This document shows, one piece after another, positions 18,814-27,262 of a DNA stretch of 64,000 bases. Position 1 is the first letter of the stretch, and every line of letters begins with the position of its first letter. The position numbers were made by a program, and so were the translations under genes. Under the pieces are notes generated by a model, which saw only the letters and a list, made by a program, of their open reading frames with translations, was not told the DNA's origin and made no database searches. The stretch comes from Piscinibacter caeni. GTDB lineage: Bacteria; Pseudomonadota; Gammaproteobacteria; Burkholderiales; Burkholderiaceae_C. The stretch is from contig QJOU01000018.1 in the NCBI GenBank assembly GCA_003265685.1, positions 1 through 64,000 of the forward strand. Reading direction: 5' to 3'.

Positions 18814-19788
18814 TCAGGATTCGATCGCGCGGCGACACAGCGTGGGCAGGTCGCCGTCGTGGCGGAAGCCGGCCGCGTCGGCGGCCGGCGTGCGCAGCGG
18901 AGGGAAGCGGCCGAACAGCGCCTCGATGCGCGGCTCGGGTGCGAAGTGCACGAGCTCGCGCACCTGCGGCCCGTGCACCGCGGCAAGCGCGTCGACCAGT
19001 TCGGCCATCGAGAAGCGCAGCGTCGGCAGCGCGAGCGCGCGGTGCGCGGGCAGCGCCGCGGTGTCCACAGCCGCCGCGTGCAGCAGGTTGTCGACGACGT
19101 TCGGCGTCGAACTGGCCCAGGTCGTCGCCGCGGGCGACATCGGGCAGGTCACGTCGCGGCCCGCGGCCGGGTCGCGCAGCAGGTCGCTGAGGAAGGCGGA
19201 GAGCTGGCCGGTGCGCGCCGGCGGGCGCGCCAGCACGCCGGGCAGGCGCAGCGAGAGGCCGTCGCACCAGCGGCGCCGCGCGAAGTCCGCGACGGCGATC
19301 TCGCCCATCAGCTTCTGCGCGCCGTAGGTCATGGCCGGGCGGGTGGGCGTGTCGTCGTCGACGAGCGCCGGCATCGCCGGGCCGTAGACCGCGATCGTGC
19401 TCGCGAACACCACACGCGGCACCGGCCCGCCGCGCTCCACCTGGGCCTTGCAGGCCTCCAGCAGGTGCAGCGTGCCGAGCAGGTTGACGTCGCGCGCCGG
19501 CCCGTACTGCTGCTCGGCGGTGCCGCCGGGAATGCTCGCGAGATGGACCAGCAGGTGCACCGGCTCGGCGAACGCGCGCGCAACGACGCCCGCGTCGGCG
19601 ATGCTGCCCTCGATCCGGCGCACGCCGGCCGGCGCGGCGTCGCCGAACGCGAGGTCGAGCAAGGTCAGCGCACCGAGCGGCCGCGCGCCGACGCGCCGCT
19701 CGCGCAGCAGGCGCGCGACCAGCGCCCGGCCGACGAAGCCGCCGGCGCCGGTGACGACGACGTGGACCGCCGTGGCCGGATCGCTCAT
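18814..19788 (-). CDS. NAD-dependent epimerase/dehydratase family protein (DenD-like)
   Basis: 324 residues, extended SDR. The Rossmann motif TGAGGFVGRALVARLL is near residue 13, the catalytic YGAQK motif (Tyr and Lys) is in mid-protein, and SSTI-type serine is represented by VVFASTIAVYG. The C-terminal half resembles D-erythronate dehydrogenase proteins. The ATG overlaps the stop of the upstream cupin gene by four bases (19785-19788), so it is part of the same translationally coupled operon. Substrate unknown. Confidence 0.8.
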   Translation of the reverse strand: MSDPATAVHVVVTGAGGFVGRALVARLLRERRVGARPLGALTLLDLAFGDAAPAGVRRIEGSIADAGVVARAFAEPVHLLVHLASIPGGTAEQQYGPARDVNLLGTLHLLEACKAQVERGGPVPRVVFASTIAVYGPAMPALVDDDTPTRPAMTYGAQKLMGEIAVADFARRRWCDGLSLRLPGVLARPPARTGQLSAFLSDLLRDPAAGRDVTCPMSPAATTWASSTPNVVDNLLHAAAVDTAALPAHRALALPTLRFSMAELVDALAAVHGPQVRELVHFAPEPRIEALFGRFPPLRTPAADAAGFRHDGDLPTLCRRAIES

Positions 19789-20363
19789 CGCCGCGCCAGC
19801 GCCGCCGCAATCGACGGCTCGTATTGCCCGTCGACCAGCACGAAGAGCATGCGGCACGGCCGCCCCGAGCGGTTCGCCCACGCATGGTTGGTGCCGCGCT
19901 GCACGACCACGCTGCCGGGCTTGAGCAGCACCTCGGAGTCGTCGAGCACCAACGTCATCTCGCCCTCGATGACGATGCCGTAGTCGACCGACTCGGTGCG
20001 GTGCATCAGCGGGTGCGGCGAATCGGCCTTCACGGTGGACGCCGCCACGTCGCCGATCTGCGCGAAGGCCTCGCCCATGCGCTGCGCGCCGCCGGCGAGG
20101 AACTCGGCGGTGTCCGGCGGGATGTCGACGAAGCGGATGCGCGTGCCCTGCTTCGGCGGCGGCAGCATCAGCGGGGCGAGCGTCGGGTCCGGCCCGTTGT
20201 CGACCGGCGCCGGCGTGCCGCTCGTCGACCAGACCTCGTGGAACACCGTGCCGCGGATGGCCGCGATCTCGGCCACCGTCGGCAGCGGGCCGTTGCTCGC
20301 GACGATCGCCCTGCCGTCGGCAGCGTGGCCGGTGACCACGCGGTGGATGTCGGGAAAGCTCAT
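19785..20363 (-). CDS. Cupin-domain protein
   Basis: 192 residues. A single C-terminal cupin core (about 105-180) contains HRTESVDYGIVIEGEMTL and the second motif PGSVVVQRGTNHAWANRSG. These give the expected His/Glu metal ligands. The N-terminal half has GTVFHEVWSTSGTP, common in small cupins of aromatic-degradation clusters. It overlaps the MFS gene upstream (ATGA at 20360-20363) and the epimerase gene downstream in the same way. It could be a small dioxygenase or isomerase; family alone does not say. Confidence 0.8.
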   Translation of the reverse strand: MSFPDIHRVVTGHAADGRAIVASNGPLPTVAEIAAIRGTVFHEVWSTSGTPAPVDNGPDPTLAPLMLPPPKQGTRIRFVDIPPDTAEFLAGGAQRMGEAFAQIGDVAASTVKADSPHPLMHRTESVDYGIVIEGEMTLVLDDSEVLLKPGSVVVQRGTNHAWANRSGRPCRMLFVLVDGQYEPSIAAALARR

Positions 20364-21517
20364 GCCGGCATCTCCTGCGGCAGCGCCGCCCGCGGCGACG
20401 GCAGCTGCCGGAAGCACAGCACCGACACCGCGGCGATCACCGCGGCGGCGAGCGCGAGGCTGCCGTAGCCGACGGCCTTGACCAGCGTGCCGCCGAGGAT
20501 CGGGCCGATCGCCGCGCCGGTCATGATCATCGCGGGCGTCGCGGCGAGCGCGCGGCCGCTGGGTTCCAGCCGCGCCAGCAGGCCGAACGCGAAGGTGTGG
20601 GCGAAGATCATCACCGCGGCGAACACCGAGGCCGCGGCCGCATACGGGGCGAAGGCGGTCGACAGCATGATCACCGCGACGCCGAGCGCCTGCAGCACCG
20701 GGCCGGCCAGCAGCACGCTGCGCGCCTCCAGCCGCCGCTCCAGCAAGGCGGCCAGCGGCGCCGGCAGCAGGTTCACCACGCTCAGCGCGACCAGCACCGC
20801 CGCGACCGCCGGGGCCTCGAAGCCGCGCGCTGCGGCCACGCGCTCGAGGAAGGCGAAGGTCATCGCCTGCACCAGGCCCATGCAGCCGATGCCGGCGATG
20901 CCGAACCACACCGCCCGCGGGAACGGCACGGCCGGTGCCGCAGCAGCCGACGGCGCAGCCGGCGCATCCACCTGCGGGAAGGCCAGCAGCGCAACCACCG
21001 CGGCCACGCCCATCACCACGGCGAAGGCGCGGAACAGCATCGGCCCGCCGAGCGTGGCCAGCAGCGGCGGCACCGTCGCGAAGAAGGCGATCGCGAACAC
21101 GCCGAGCGCCGCGCCGACCAGCGCGAACAGCCGGTGCGGGTTGGCCGAGCGCGCGATCGTGCCGTGCGTGACGCTCAGCGCCGAACCCGCCGCGAGGCCC
21201 GCCAGCGCATGCAGCCCGGCCATCGCGCCGAAGCCGCTCTGCGCCGACGCGGCGAAGAAGGCGAGCGCCGCGAGGCCGAAGCCCGCCACCGCGACGAGCC
21301 GCCGCGGCAGCCGGGCGAAGCGCGGCGCGAGCACGGCGCTCGCGAGCACGGCGCCGACCAGGAAGATCGTCGCGAGGCCACCGGCCTGCTGCGGGTCGAA
21401 CCGGTAGTGCGCCATCAGCGTGCCCACCCAGACGGGCAGCGCCACCAGGTCCACCATGCCGGCGCAATGCGCCACCATCAGCGCGAGGCACCCGCGCTTC
21501 GAAGCGGTCGTGATCAT
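20360..21517 (-). CDS. MFS transporter
   Basis: 385 residues with about 12 hydrophobic segments. It ends just before the cupin gene with an ATGA overlap. The N-terminal half contains LATIFLVGAVLASAVLAPRFA, typical of drug:H+ antiporter-like MFS proteins. In a degradation operon it most likely imports the aromatic substrate or exports an intermediate. No substrate-specific motif is visible. The upstream monooxygenase stop is 21 bp away. Confidence 0.85.
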   Translation of the reverse strand: MITTASKRGCLALMVAHCAGMVDLVALPVWVGTLMAHYRFDPQQAGGLATIFLVGAVLASAVLAPRFARLPRRLVAVAGFGLAALAFFAASAQSGFGAMAGLHALAGLAAGSALSVTHGTIARSANPHRLFALVGAALGVFAIAFFATVPPLLATLGGPMLFRAFAVVMGVAAVVALLAFPQVDAPAAPSAAAAPAVPFPRAVWFGIAGIGCMGLVQAMTFAFLERVAAARGFEAPAVAAVLVALSVVNLLPAPLAALLERRLEARSVLLAGPVLQALGVAVIMLSTAFAPYAAAASVFAAVMIFAHTFAFGLLARLEPSGRALAATPAMIMTGAAIGPILGGTLVKAVGYGSLALAAAVIAAVSVLCFRQLPSPRAALPQEMPA

Positions 21518-21538
21518 CGTGGGGTCTCCGTCCGCGGT

Positions 21539-22666
21539 TCAGATCGGCTGCGCCAGCGCGATCAGCGAGTCGCGCATGATCTGCGCGTGCTCGTCCTTGC
21601 TGCCGCCGGTCATCTCGATCTCGCCGAGGCGGAACGAGTTCTCGACCACCATCCGGCAGCGCTCCCAGCGCCGGTCCTGAAAGGCCTGCAGCGCATCCGG
21701 CACCGGCGCCCCGCGTGACAGCTCCTCGGCCAGCACCAGCGCATCCTCGATGCCGATGCAGGCGCCGCTGGCCAGGTGCGGCGTGGTCGCATGCACCGTG
21801 TCGCCGATCAGCACGACGCGGCCGCGGAACCAGGGGCGCGGCATCAGCAGGCCTTCCAGCGGGCGGAAGACGATCTGCGCCTGCTCGTCGATCTGCTCGC
21901 GGATGCGCTGCAGCAGCGGCGCCGGGAACTCGGCCAGCAGCGCGCGCAGCAGCGGCGCGAAATCCTTCGGGTCCACGCGCTCGTTGTTCGGCCGGTGCTC
22001 GGTGAGGAACAGGTACATCTGCTCCTTCGAGACCGGGTTCACGCCGGGCTTCACGCGGCCCATCCACATCATCGCGGTCGTCACCTCGGGCGGCCGCGGC
22101 AGCACCGCGCGCCACACCGCCTGGCCGCTGTAGCGCGGCTTGGGCGCAGCGGGGAACAGCGCCTCGCGGGTCTTCGAATAGAGGCCGTCAGCGCCGATCA
22201 CGAGCTCGTAGCGGCGCCGCTGGCCGTCGGTGAAGCTCACGTCCACGCCCTCGGCGTCCTGCTCGATCGCGGTGAAGGTGCTGCCGAGCATCACGTTCGT
22301 GCCGGAGGCGCGTGTCGCGTCGGCGAGGATCTTCGCGAGCACCGGCCGCATGATCCCGCCGCCGCCGGGCACGTCCGGCCCGGCGATGCGCGGCGTCGGC
22401 AGCTCGGCCACCTCCGGGCCGTGCGGTGCGCAGATCTTCAGGCCGTCGGCGGCGTTGCCCTCGCGCAGGAAGGCCTCGAGGATGCCGAGCTGGCGGAAGG
22501 CGCGCAGCGTCGCGCCGCCGAGGCTGATGCCGGCGCCGTAGTTGCGCCAGCCGGCGTCGATCTCGGCGAGGTCGACCTCGGCGCCGCGTTTGCGCAGTTC
22601 GATGGCGGCAGCCATGCCGGAAAAGCCGCCGCCGATGATCAGGATGCGTCGGGCTGCGAGCGTCAT
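21539..22666 (-). CDS. FAD-dependent monooxygenase (PHBH/PheA superfamily)
   Basis: 375 residues, class A flavin hydroxylase. The GxGxxG dinucleotide motif GGGFSGMAAAIELRKRG is at about residues 12-28. The DG motif appears as VIGADGLYSKTRE, and the FAD-ribityl motif as GDTVHATTPHLASGACIGIEDA. Such enzymes add one hydroxyl to an activated ring using NAD(P)H. The start at 22666 overlaps the ferredoxin stop (ATGA). In this cluster it is one of two such hydroxylases; the other is at 33857. Confidence 0.9.
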   Translation of the reverse strand: MTLAARRILIIGGGFSGMAAAIELRKRGAEVDLAEIDAGWRNYGAGISLGGATLRAFRQLGILEAFLREGNAADGLKICAPHGPEVAELPTPRIAGPDVPGGGGIMRPVLAKILADATRASGTNVMLGSTFTAIEQDAEGVDVSFTDGQRRRYELVIGADGLYSKTREALFPAAPKPRYSGQAVWRAVLPRPPEVTTAMMWMGRVKPGVNPVSKEQMYLFLTEHRPNNERVDPKDFAPLLRALLAEFPAPLLQRIREQIDEQAQIVFRPLEGLLMPRPWFRGRVVLIGDTVHATTPHLASGACIGIEDALVLAEELSRGAPVPDALQAFQDRRWERCRMVVENSFRLGEIEMTGGSKDEHAQIMRDSLIALAQPI

Positions 22667-23025
22667 GGATGGGTCTCCTCGAAGGGTGTCGCGGCGAGGT
22701 GCACCTCGCCGTCGTCGTGCAGGGTCAGCGGCACCGGCGTCAGCGCATCGCCCAGGCAAGGCCCGAGCGTGCAGACACCGGTGTCGATCTCGAACAGCGC
22801 GCCGTGCGCCGCGCAGACGATACGGTCGCAGGCGGCGTTCAGGTAGGCGTCCTTGCGCCAGGGCAGCGGCGTGCCGTGGTGCGGGCAGGCGTTCTCGTAG
22901 CCGCGCAGCACCGCGCCGCGGCGCACGACGAAGACGGTGTCGCGGCCGCTCGCACGCGGGTCGAAGCCGCGCGCGCCGCCGTCGGGCAGGTCGTCGAGGT
23001 GGCAGAGGCGCATGGGGTGGTCCAC
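22663..23025 (-). CDS. Rieske-type [2Fe-2S] ferredoxin
   Basis: About 120 residues. The cluster ligands are CPH in ENACPHHGTP and CAAH in IVCAAHGAL, the CxH...CxxH Rieske pattern. A GTG start at 23025 is chosen because GAGGA precedes it at a normal distance; an ATG at 23013 would also work. It probably passes electrons to the two Rieske oxygenases at 25173 and 26213. No ferredoxin reductase gene is in the cluster, so a reductase must come from elsewhere. Confidence 0.85.
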   Translation of the reverse strand: MDHPMRLCHLDDLPDGGARGFDPRASGRDTVFVVRRGAVLRGYENACPHHGTPLPWRKDAYLNAACDRIVCAAHGALFEIDTGVCTLGPCLGDALTPVPLTLHDDGEVHLAATPFEETHP

Positions 23026-23036
23026 GGCGATCCTCG

Positions 23037-23957
23037 TCAGTGCTTCGGCGGCGGGCCCGACGGGAACCACTTCTGCGTCGGCTTGAACAGGAACAGCTGC
23101 GAGCTGTCCTCGTTGGCGGTGGCCTCGCGCGGCGCCCAGCTGCCGTCGTGCAGGTCCATGTCGGCGTCGTACTCGACGTGGCAGCCCAGCGGCGAGTTGA
23201 AGTACCAGAACCAGTTGCTGCCGAACTTGTGGCGCCCCGGGCCCCAGAAGCTCTCGTAGCCCTTCTCGACGAAGCGCGTGCCGGCCAGCAGCACCTCGGT
23301 CGGCCCGCCCATGTGGAAGGTGAAGTGCTCGCAGCCCTTCATGAACGGCGGCGTCTGGATCATGAACAGGGTGTGGTGCTCCAGCGTGCCGGCCGGCCGC
23401 ATGAAGGGGCCGGTGCCGGTGAAGCGGTCGGTGGTCACGAAACCGAGCCGCGCGTAGAAAGCCTCGGCCTTGGCGGCATCCGGCACGAAGTAGACGACAT
23501 GCGAGAGCGAACGCGGCCGTGCCGCCATCTCCGGGCTCAGGCCGAGGCGGTTGACGCCGCGCTGCGGCGCCGCGCCCGGCGCGTTGACGCTCTCCGCCGG
23601 CAGGTCGATCTTCCGGCGCACCGTCACCTGGAACGCGAGCGCGAAGCCCATGTCATCGGTGCAGCGCAGCACGCCGTCGCGGCGCGTCACCTCGCGGTCG
23701 CGCTTCAGCTCGCGCTCGATCGCCTCGAGCGTGGCCGCATCGGCGACGCCGTAGACTGTTTCGCGCAGCAGGCTCGCGGTGCCGAGGCCGGGCGGCAGCG
23801 AAGGATCGTCCTTCGCGCGGATCACGACGGCGGTGCCGTCCAGCGCCTCGAAGCGGCCGCTGCCGGCGTCGGTGAGGCCGTAGTCGATCAGGTACTGCCG
23901 GCAGGCGGCGAGGTCGTCGACGCCGAAGACGAGCGCGTCGGGTCCGATGATGTTCAT
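23037..23957 (-). CDS. VOC-family extradiol-type ring-cleavage dioxygenase-like protein
   Basis: 306 residues, two tandem vicinal-oxygen-chelate domains (about 1-130 and 145-270). The C-terminal domain has SHVVYFVPDAAKAEAFYARLGF, EHHTLFMIQ, HFTFHMG and a final CHVEYDAD strand. His and Glu in these strands match the 2-His-1-Glu iron site of type I extradiol dioxygenases. It would cleave a catechol-like ring next to the hydroxyls. Position between Rieske ferredoxin and alpha/beta hydrolase supports a meta-cleavage-like order. Substrate inferred only. Confidence 0.8.
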   Translation of the reverse strand: MNIIGPDALVFGVDDLAACRQYLIDYGLTDAGSGRFEALDGTAVVIRAKDDPSLPPGLGTASLLRETVYGVADAATLEAIERELKRDREVTRRDGVLRCTDDMGFALAFQVTVRRKIDLPAESVNAPGAAPQRGVNRLGLSPEMAARPRSLSHVVYFVPDAAKAEAFYARLGFVTTDRFTGTGPFMRPAGTLEHHTLFMIQTPPFMKGCEHFTFHMGGPTEVLLAGTRFVEKGYESFWGPGRHKFGSNWFWYFNSPLGCHVEYDADMDLHDGSWAPREATANEDSSQLFLFKPTQKWFPSGPPPKH

Positions 23958-23978
23958 CCGTGGGTTCTCCGTTCGGGT

Positions 23979-25139
23979 TCAGGTGCGGGCGCCGAGCGTC
24001 TCGGCGACCCAGTCGGCGATGGTGTGGCCGGCATTGATGCTGTTGTCGAAGCTCGCGTGCTGCACGCCGCCCTCGCGGTCGGTGAAGATCTTCAGCTCGC
24101 GCTTCGGGCTGTTGACGAGTTGCTCGTAGGTGCGGTGCGCCCACTTCAGCGGGATCTGGCTGTCGCGCTCGCCGTGTGTCACGAGGAAGGGCACGCGGAT
24201 CTTCTCGACCACGCCGTCCAGGTGCACGTTCTCGGCGATGCGCATGAAGTCGTCGATGTCCTTCGCGCCCCACACCCAGCAGACATGCGCCCAGTAGTGC
24301 GGCACCGGGAAGTCGCCCTCCTTCTCGAGGCGGCGCTTCTGCACGTCGCGCCAGTCGTGGTTGGCGCCCCAGGCCACGCCGCAGGCGAAGCGCGGCTCCA
24401 TCGCCACGGCGCGCGGGCAGTAGTAGCCGCCGAGCGACACCCCCTCGCAGCCGATGCGCTTGGCATCGACGTCGTCGCGCGTCTCCAGCCAGTCGACCAC
24501 GCGGCTGGCCCAGTGCTCGGCGTCGTAGCGTGCCGTCAGCCCCTGCAGGCGCAGCGCCTCGCCGGTGCCGGGCTGGTCGACGATCAGCGAGGAGACGCCG
24601 CGCTGCGCGAGCCAGGCCGGCAGGCCGACGAGGTACTTCATCTCCTTGGTCGAATCGAGGCCGTTGAGCTGCACCAGCAGCGGCGCGCGCTCGCCCGGCT
24701 TCAGGCCGTCGGCGGGGCGGTAGAGGGCGGACAGATGCTTGCCTTCGTAGGGAATCTCGACGCGACGCACCGGGTCGCCCAGCAGGCGCATGCCCTTCTG
24801 GAACAGCGCGAGCTCGCGCCGATAGATCGCCATCCGGCCCTCCGAACCGTGCGCCTGCAGCCGCTCGGCGGTGGTCAGGTAGGCCGAGGCGCGGCGGTAC
24901 TTCTCGCCGGCGGAGATCAGCCGGCCGCGCGCCTCGTCCTCGGCGGCGAGTTCGCACAGCCGGTCGGCCATGGTGACCCAGGTCTCGCGGAAGGCCTGGG
25001 TGCCCGCGGCATCCGGCGCCTTCGCGGCCTCCTGCAGCGGCGCACACATCGTCTCGATCTCGCCGATGCGCGCGCCCATCTCGATCGCGAGATTGACCGA
25101 GAGATTCCAGACGTAGTTGGTGGGGAAGTACTTGAACAT
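23979..25139 (-). CDS. Alpha/beta hydrolase (2,6-dihydroxypseudooxynicotine hydrolase / FrsA-like)
   Basis: 386 residues. A helical N-terminal cap of roughly 130 residues precedes an alpha/beta-hydrolase core with the nucleophile elbow GVSLGGYY, an acid in THGERDSQIPL and a C-terminal His in NAGHTIADW. This layout is that of the DHPON hydrolase/FrsA family, which cleaves C-C bonds of diketone-like substrates. It may hydrolyse the ring-fission product of the dioxygenase next to it, which is inference from order. Confidence 0.82.
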   Translation of the reverse strand: MFKYFPTNYVWNLSVNLAIEMGARIGEIETMCAPLQEAAKAPDAAGTQAFRETWVTMADRLCELAAEDEARGRLISAGEKYRRASAYLTTAERLQAHGSEGRMAIYRRELALFQKGMRLLGDPVRRVEIPYEGKHLSALYRPADGLKPGERAPLLVQLNGLDSTKEMKYLVGLPAWLAQRGVSSLIVDQPGTGEALRLQGLTARYDAEHWASRVVDWLETRDDVDAKRIGCEGVSLGGYYCPRAVAMEPRFACGVAWGANHDWRDVQKRRLEKEGDFPVPHYWAHVCWVWGAKDIDDFMRIAENVHLDGVVEKIRVPFLVTHGERDSQIPLKWAHRTYEQLVNSPKRELKIFTDREGGVQHASFDNSINAGHTIADWVAETLGART

Positions 25140-25172
25140 GGGTGGGTCTCGGGGGGAATGTCGTGCGGTGCC

Positions 25173-26216
25173 TCAGGCCGCGGCCTCGGCGGCGATCAGC
25201 GCATCGAGCTTGCGGCGCGCGCGCACCGCGCCGGCGTCGCTGGCCAGCAGCACCGGCTTGAGCGACCAGAAGTCGGCGGTGCCGATGCGCCGCTGCTGCG
25301 CCTCGAGCATCGGCTTGTCCTGCTGCACGAACGCGAACTCGACGATCGGCTTGATCGCCGCATTCGCGTGCGGATCGATCGCGAAGTTGCGCGTGCTCCA
25401 GTACCAGTAGTGCGTGCGGCCGGCGGTCTCGGGTGTCGCGAGGTGCAGGTTGCAGGTGTCGATGCCCTGCTCGCGCGCTTCGCCCTGCAGCGTGGCGCCG
25501 ACGCGCAGCAGCATCACGCCGGGTGCCGTCCAGGTGACGTCGGTCCACTGGTCGGTGGGCCGGCCGGGCTCGCGCAGGTGGGCATCGAAGGCTGCGGGAG
25601 CGCGCTCACCGCTCGAGGCCCAGACGATGCGCACGCTGCGCGGGCCGAGGTCGGTCAGCGTCGGCGTGCTGCGGGTGATCGCGCCGTTGCCCAGCGAGCC
25701 GGCGTGCAGGAAGTCGGCATGCGTCAGGTCGAGGATGTTGTCGGCGAGCAGCCGGTAGTCGCAGGCGGTCGGCAGGTAGCCGCGGATCGTGGCGTCGGCC
25801 GGCGCGCGGTGGGTCTCGGAGAAGTCCGGAATGAGCGCCGCATCCGCCGTCGCCGCCTCGCCCGCCCACCACCACAGCAGGCCGTCGCGTTCGACGACGG
25901 CCCACGACCGCACCGCGGCCGACTTCGCGATCACGCCGGTGCCATGCGGGTTGTGCACGCAGGCGCCGCCGGCGTCGAAGCGCAGGCCGTGGTACGGACA
26001 CTGCACCGCCGCCCCGCCGTCGCACAGCGTGCCGGCCGACAGCGGCGCGAAACGGTGCGGGCAGCGGTCCTGCAGCGCGCGCGGCACGCCCGTGGCATCG
26101 CGGAAGAAGACCAGCGGCTCGTCGAGCAGCGTGCGCGCGAGCAGCCCGCCCGGTGCCAGTTCGTCGGCGAAGCCGGCGACGTACCAGGCTTGGCGCAGCC
26201 AGCGATCGCCGCTCAT
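25173..26216 (-). CDS. Rieske non-heme iron oxygenase, catalytic subunit (copy A)
   Basis: 347 residues. The Rieske cluster site is CPHR and CPYHGLRF (CxH...CxxH) around residues 50-75. The mononuclear iron site is DNILDLTHADFLH. The size and fold fit VanA-like monooxygenases that O-demethylate or hydroxylate aromatic substrates. Its start overlaps the stop of the neighbouring copy B by four bases (26213-26216). The N-terminal halves of the two copies are almost identical in places (for example LLARTLLDEPLV and DRCPHRFAPLS), so they arose by duplication. Confidence 0.92.
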   Translation of the reverse strand: MSGDRWLRQAWYVAGFADELAPGGLLARTLLDEPLVFFRDATGVPRALQDRCPHRFAPLSAGTLCDGGAAVQCPYHGLRFDAGGACVHNPHGTGVIAKSAAVRSWAVVERDGLLWWWAGEAATADAALIPDFSETHRAPADATIRGYLPTACDYRLLADNILDLTHADFLHAGSLGNGAITRSTPTLTDLGPRSVRIVWASSGERAPAAFDAHLREPGRPTDQWTDVTWTAPGVMLLRVGATLQGEAREQGIDTCNLHLATPETAGRTHYWYWSTRNFAIDPHANAAIKPIVEFAFVQQDKPMLEAQQRRIGTADFWSLKPVLLASDAGAVRARRKLDALIAAEAAA

Positions 26217-27247
26217 GCGTGCTCCTTGTCGATCGCCGCCTGCAGCAGCCGCCGCGCACGCACGGCTGCTGCATCGCCGGCCAGCAGCACCGGCTTCAGC
26301 TCGAACAGCGAGGCGCCGGCCATGCGGCGGCCGACGGCCTCGACGATCGGCTTGTCCTCGTGCTCGAAGGGCGCACGCAGCGCCTGCACGCTCTCGTCGG
26401 CCAGCGCCTGCGCCAGCGGGCCCATCAACTTCGGGAAGGAAATGGAATAGAAGTAGAGCGTCTGCGACGCCGAGACCGGCGTGAAGCAGTGCGCCTGCTG
26501 CGAGACGATGCCCTGCTCCGGCGGCCGGCCATGCGCCACGCCACCGGCCCACAGCGCCATCACCGCCGGCGCCTGCCAGCGCACGTGCAGCCAGCGGTCG
26601 ATCGCCCCCTCTGGCACCTGGAAGGCCTGGCGCAGGAAGTCCGGCACCTCGCGGTCGTCCGCCATGAAGCGCTTGCACCAGACGGTGTCGCCCTCGTGTT
26701 CGCACCTCACCTCGGCGCGGCGCACCGCCTCGCTCGCGAACAGCGGGTGCATGAACTCGATGTGCGAGAGGTCGAGGATGTTGTCGATCTCCAGTTCGTA
26801 GGGCGCATCGACCACCATCGTTCCGGTGCCCACCGCCCAGTGCTCGGGATCGTTGAAGCCGAAGTCGGGGATCAGCGCGGGGTCGGCGAGCGCGGCGTCG
26901 CCCATCCAGATCCACAGCGCGCCGTGGCGCTCGACGAGCGGGTGGCTGCGCACCTTCGCCGCCGCCGGGATGCGGCCGTCACCGTGCGGGTTGTGCACGC
27001 AGGCGCCGCTGCCGTCGAAGCGCAGACCGTGGTACGGGCACTGCACCGCGGCGCCGGCGTCGCAGAGTCGGCCCATCGACAGCGGCGCGAAGCGGTGCGG
27101 GCAGCGGTCGTGCAGCGCCTGCGGCCGGCCCTGGGCATCGCGGAAGAGGACGAGCGGCTCGTCGAGCAGCGTGCGGGCCAGCAGCTGGCCCGGCTGGATT
27201 TCGTTCGCCCAGGCGGCCTGGGTCCAGGCGTTGCGCAGGTAGTTCAT
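26213..27247 (-). CDS. Rieske non-heme iron oxygenase, catalytic subunit (copy B)
   Basis: 344 residues, the same family as its neighbour at 25173. The Rieske ligands are CPHR and CPYHGLRF, and the iron site is DNILDLSHIEFMHP. The C-terminal half differs strongly from copy A, so the two may act on different substrates or form a mixed oligomer. The ferredoxin at 22663 is the likely electron donor. It lies 15 bp after the RND transporter gene in the operon direction. Confidence 0.92.
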   Translation of the reverse strand: MNYLRNAWTQAAWANEIQPGQLLARTLLDEPLVLFRDAQGRPQALHDRCPHRFAPLSMGRLCDAGAAVQCPYHGLRFDGSGACVHNPHGDGRIPAAAKVRSHPLVERHGALWIWMGDAALADPALIPDFGFNDPEHWAVGTGTMVVDAPYELEIDNILDLSHIEFMHPLFASEAVRRAEVRCEHEGDTVWCKRFMADDREVPDFLRQAFQVPEGAIDRWLHVRWQAPAVMALWAGGVAHGRPPEQGIVSQQAHCFTPVSASQTLYFYSISFPKLMGPLAQALADESVQALRAPFEHEDKPIVEAVGRRMAGASLFELKPVLLAGDAAAVRARRLLQAAIDKEHA

Positions 27248-27262
27248 CGTCGGCCTCGCGGG

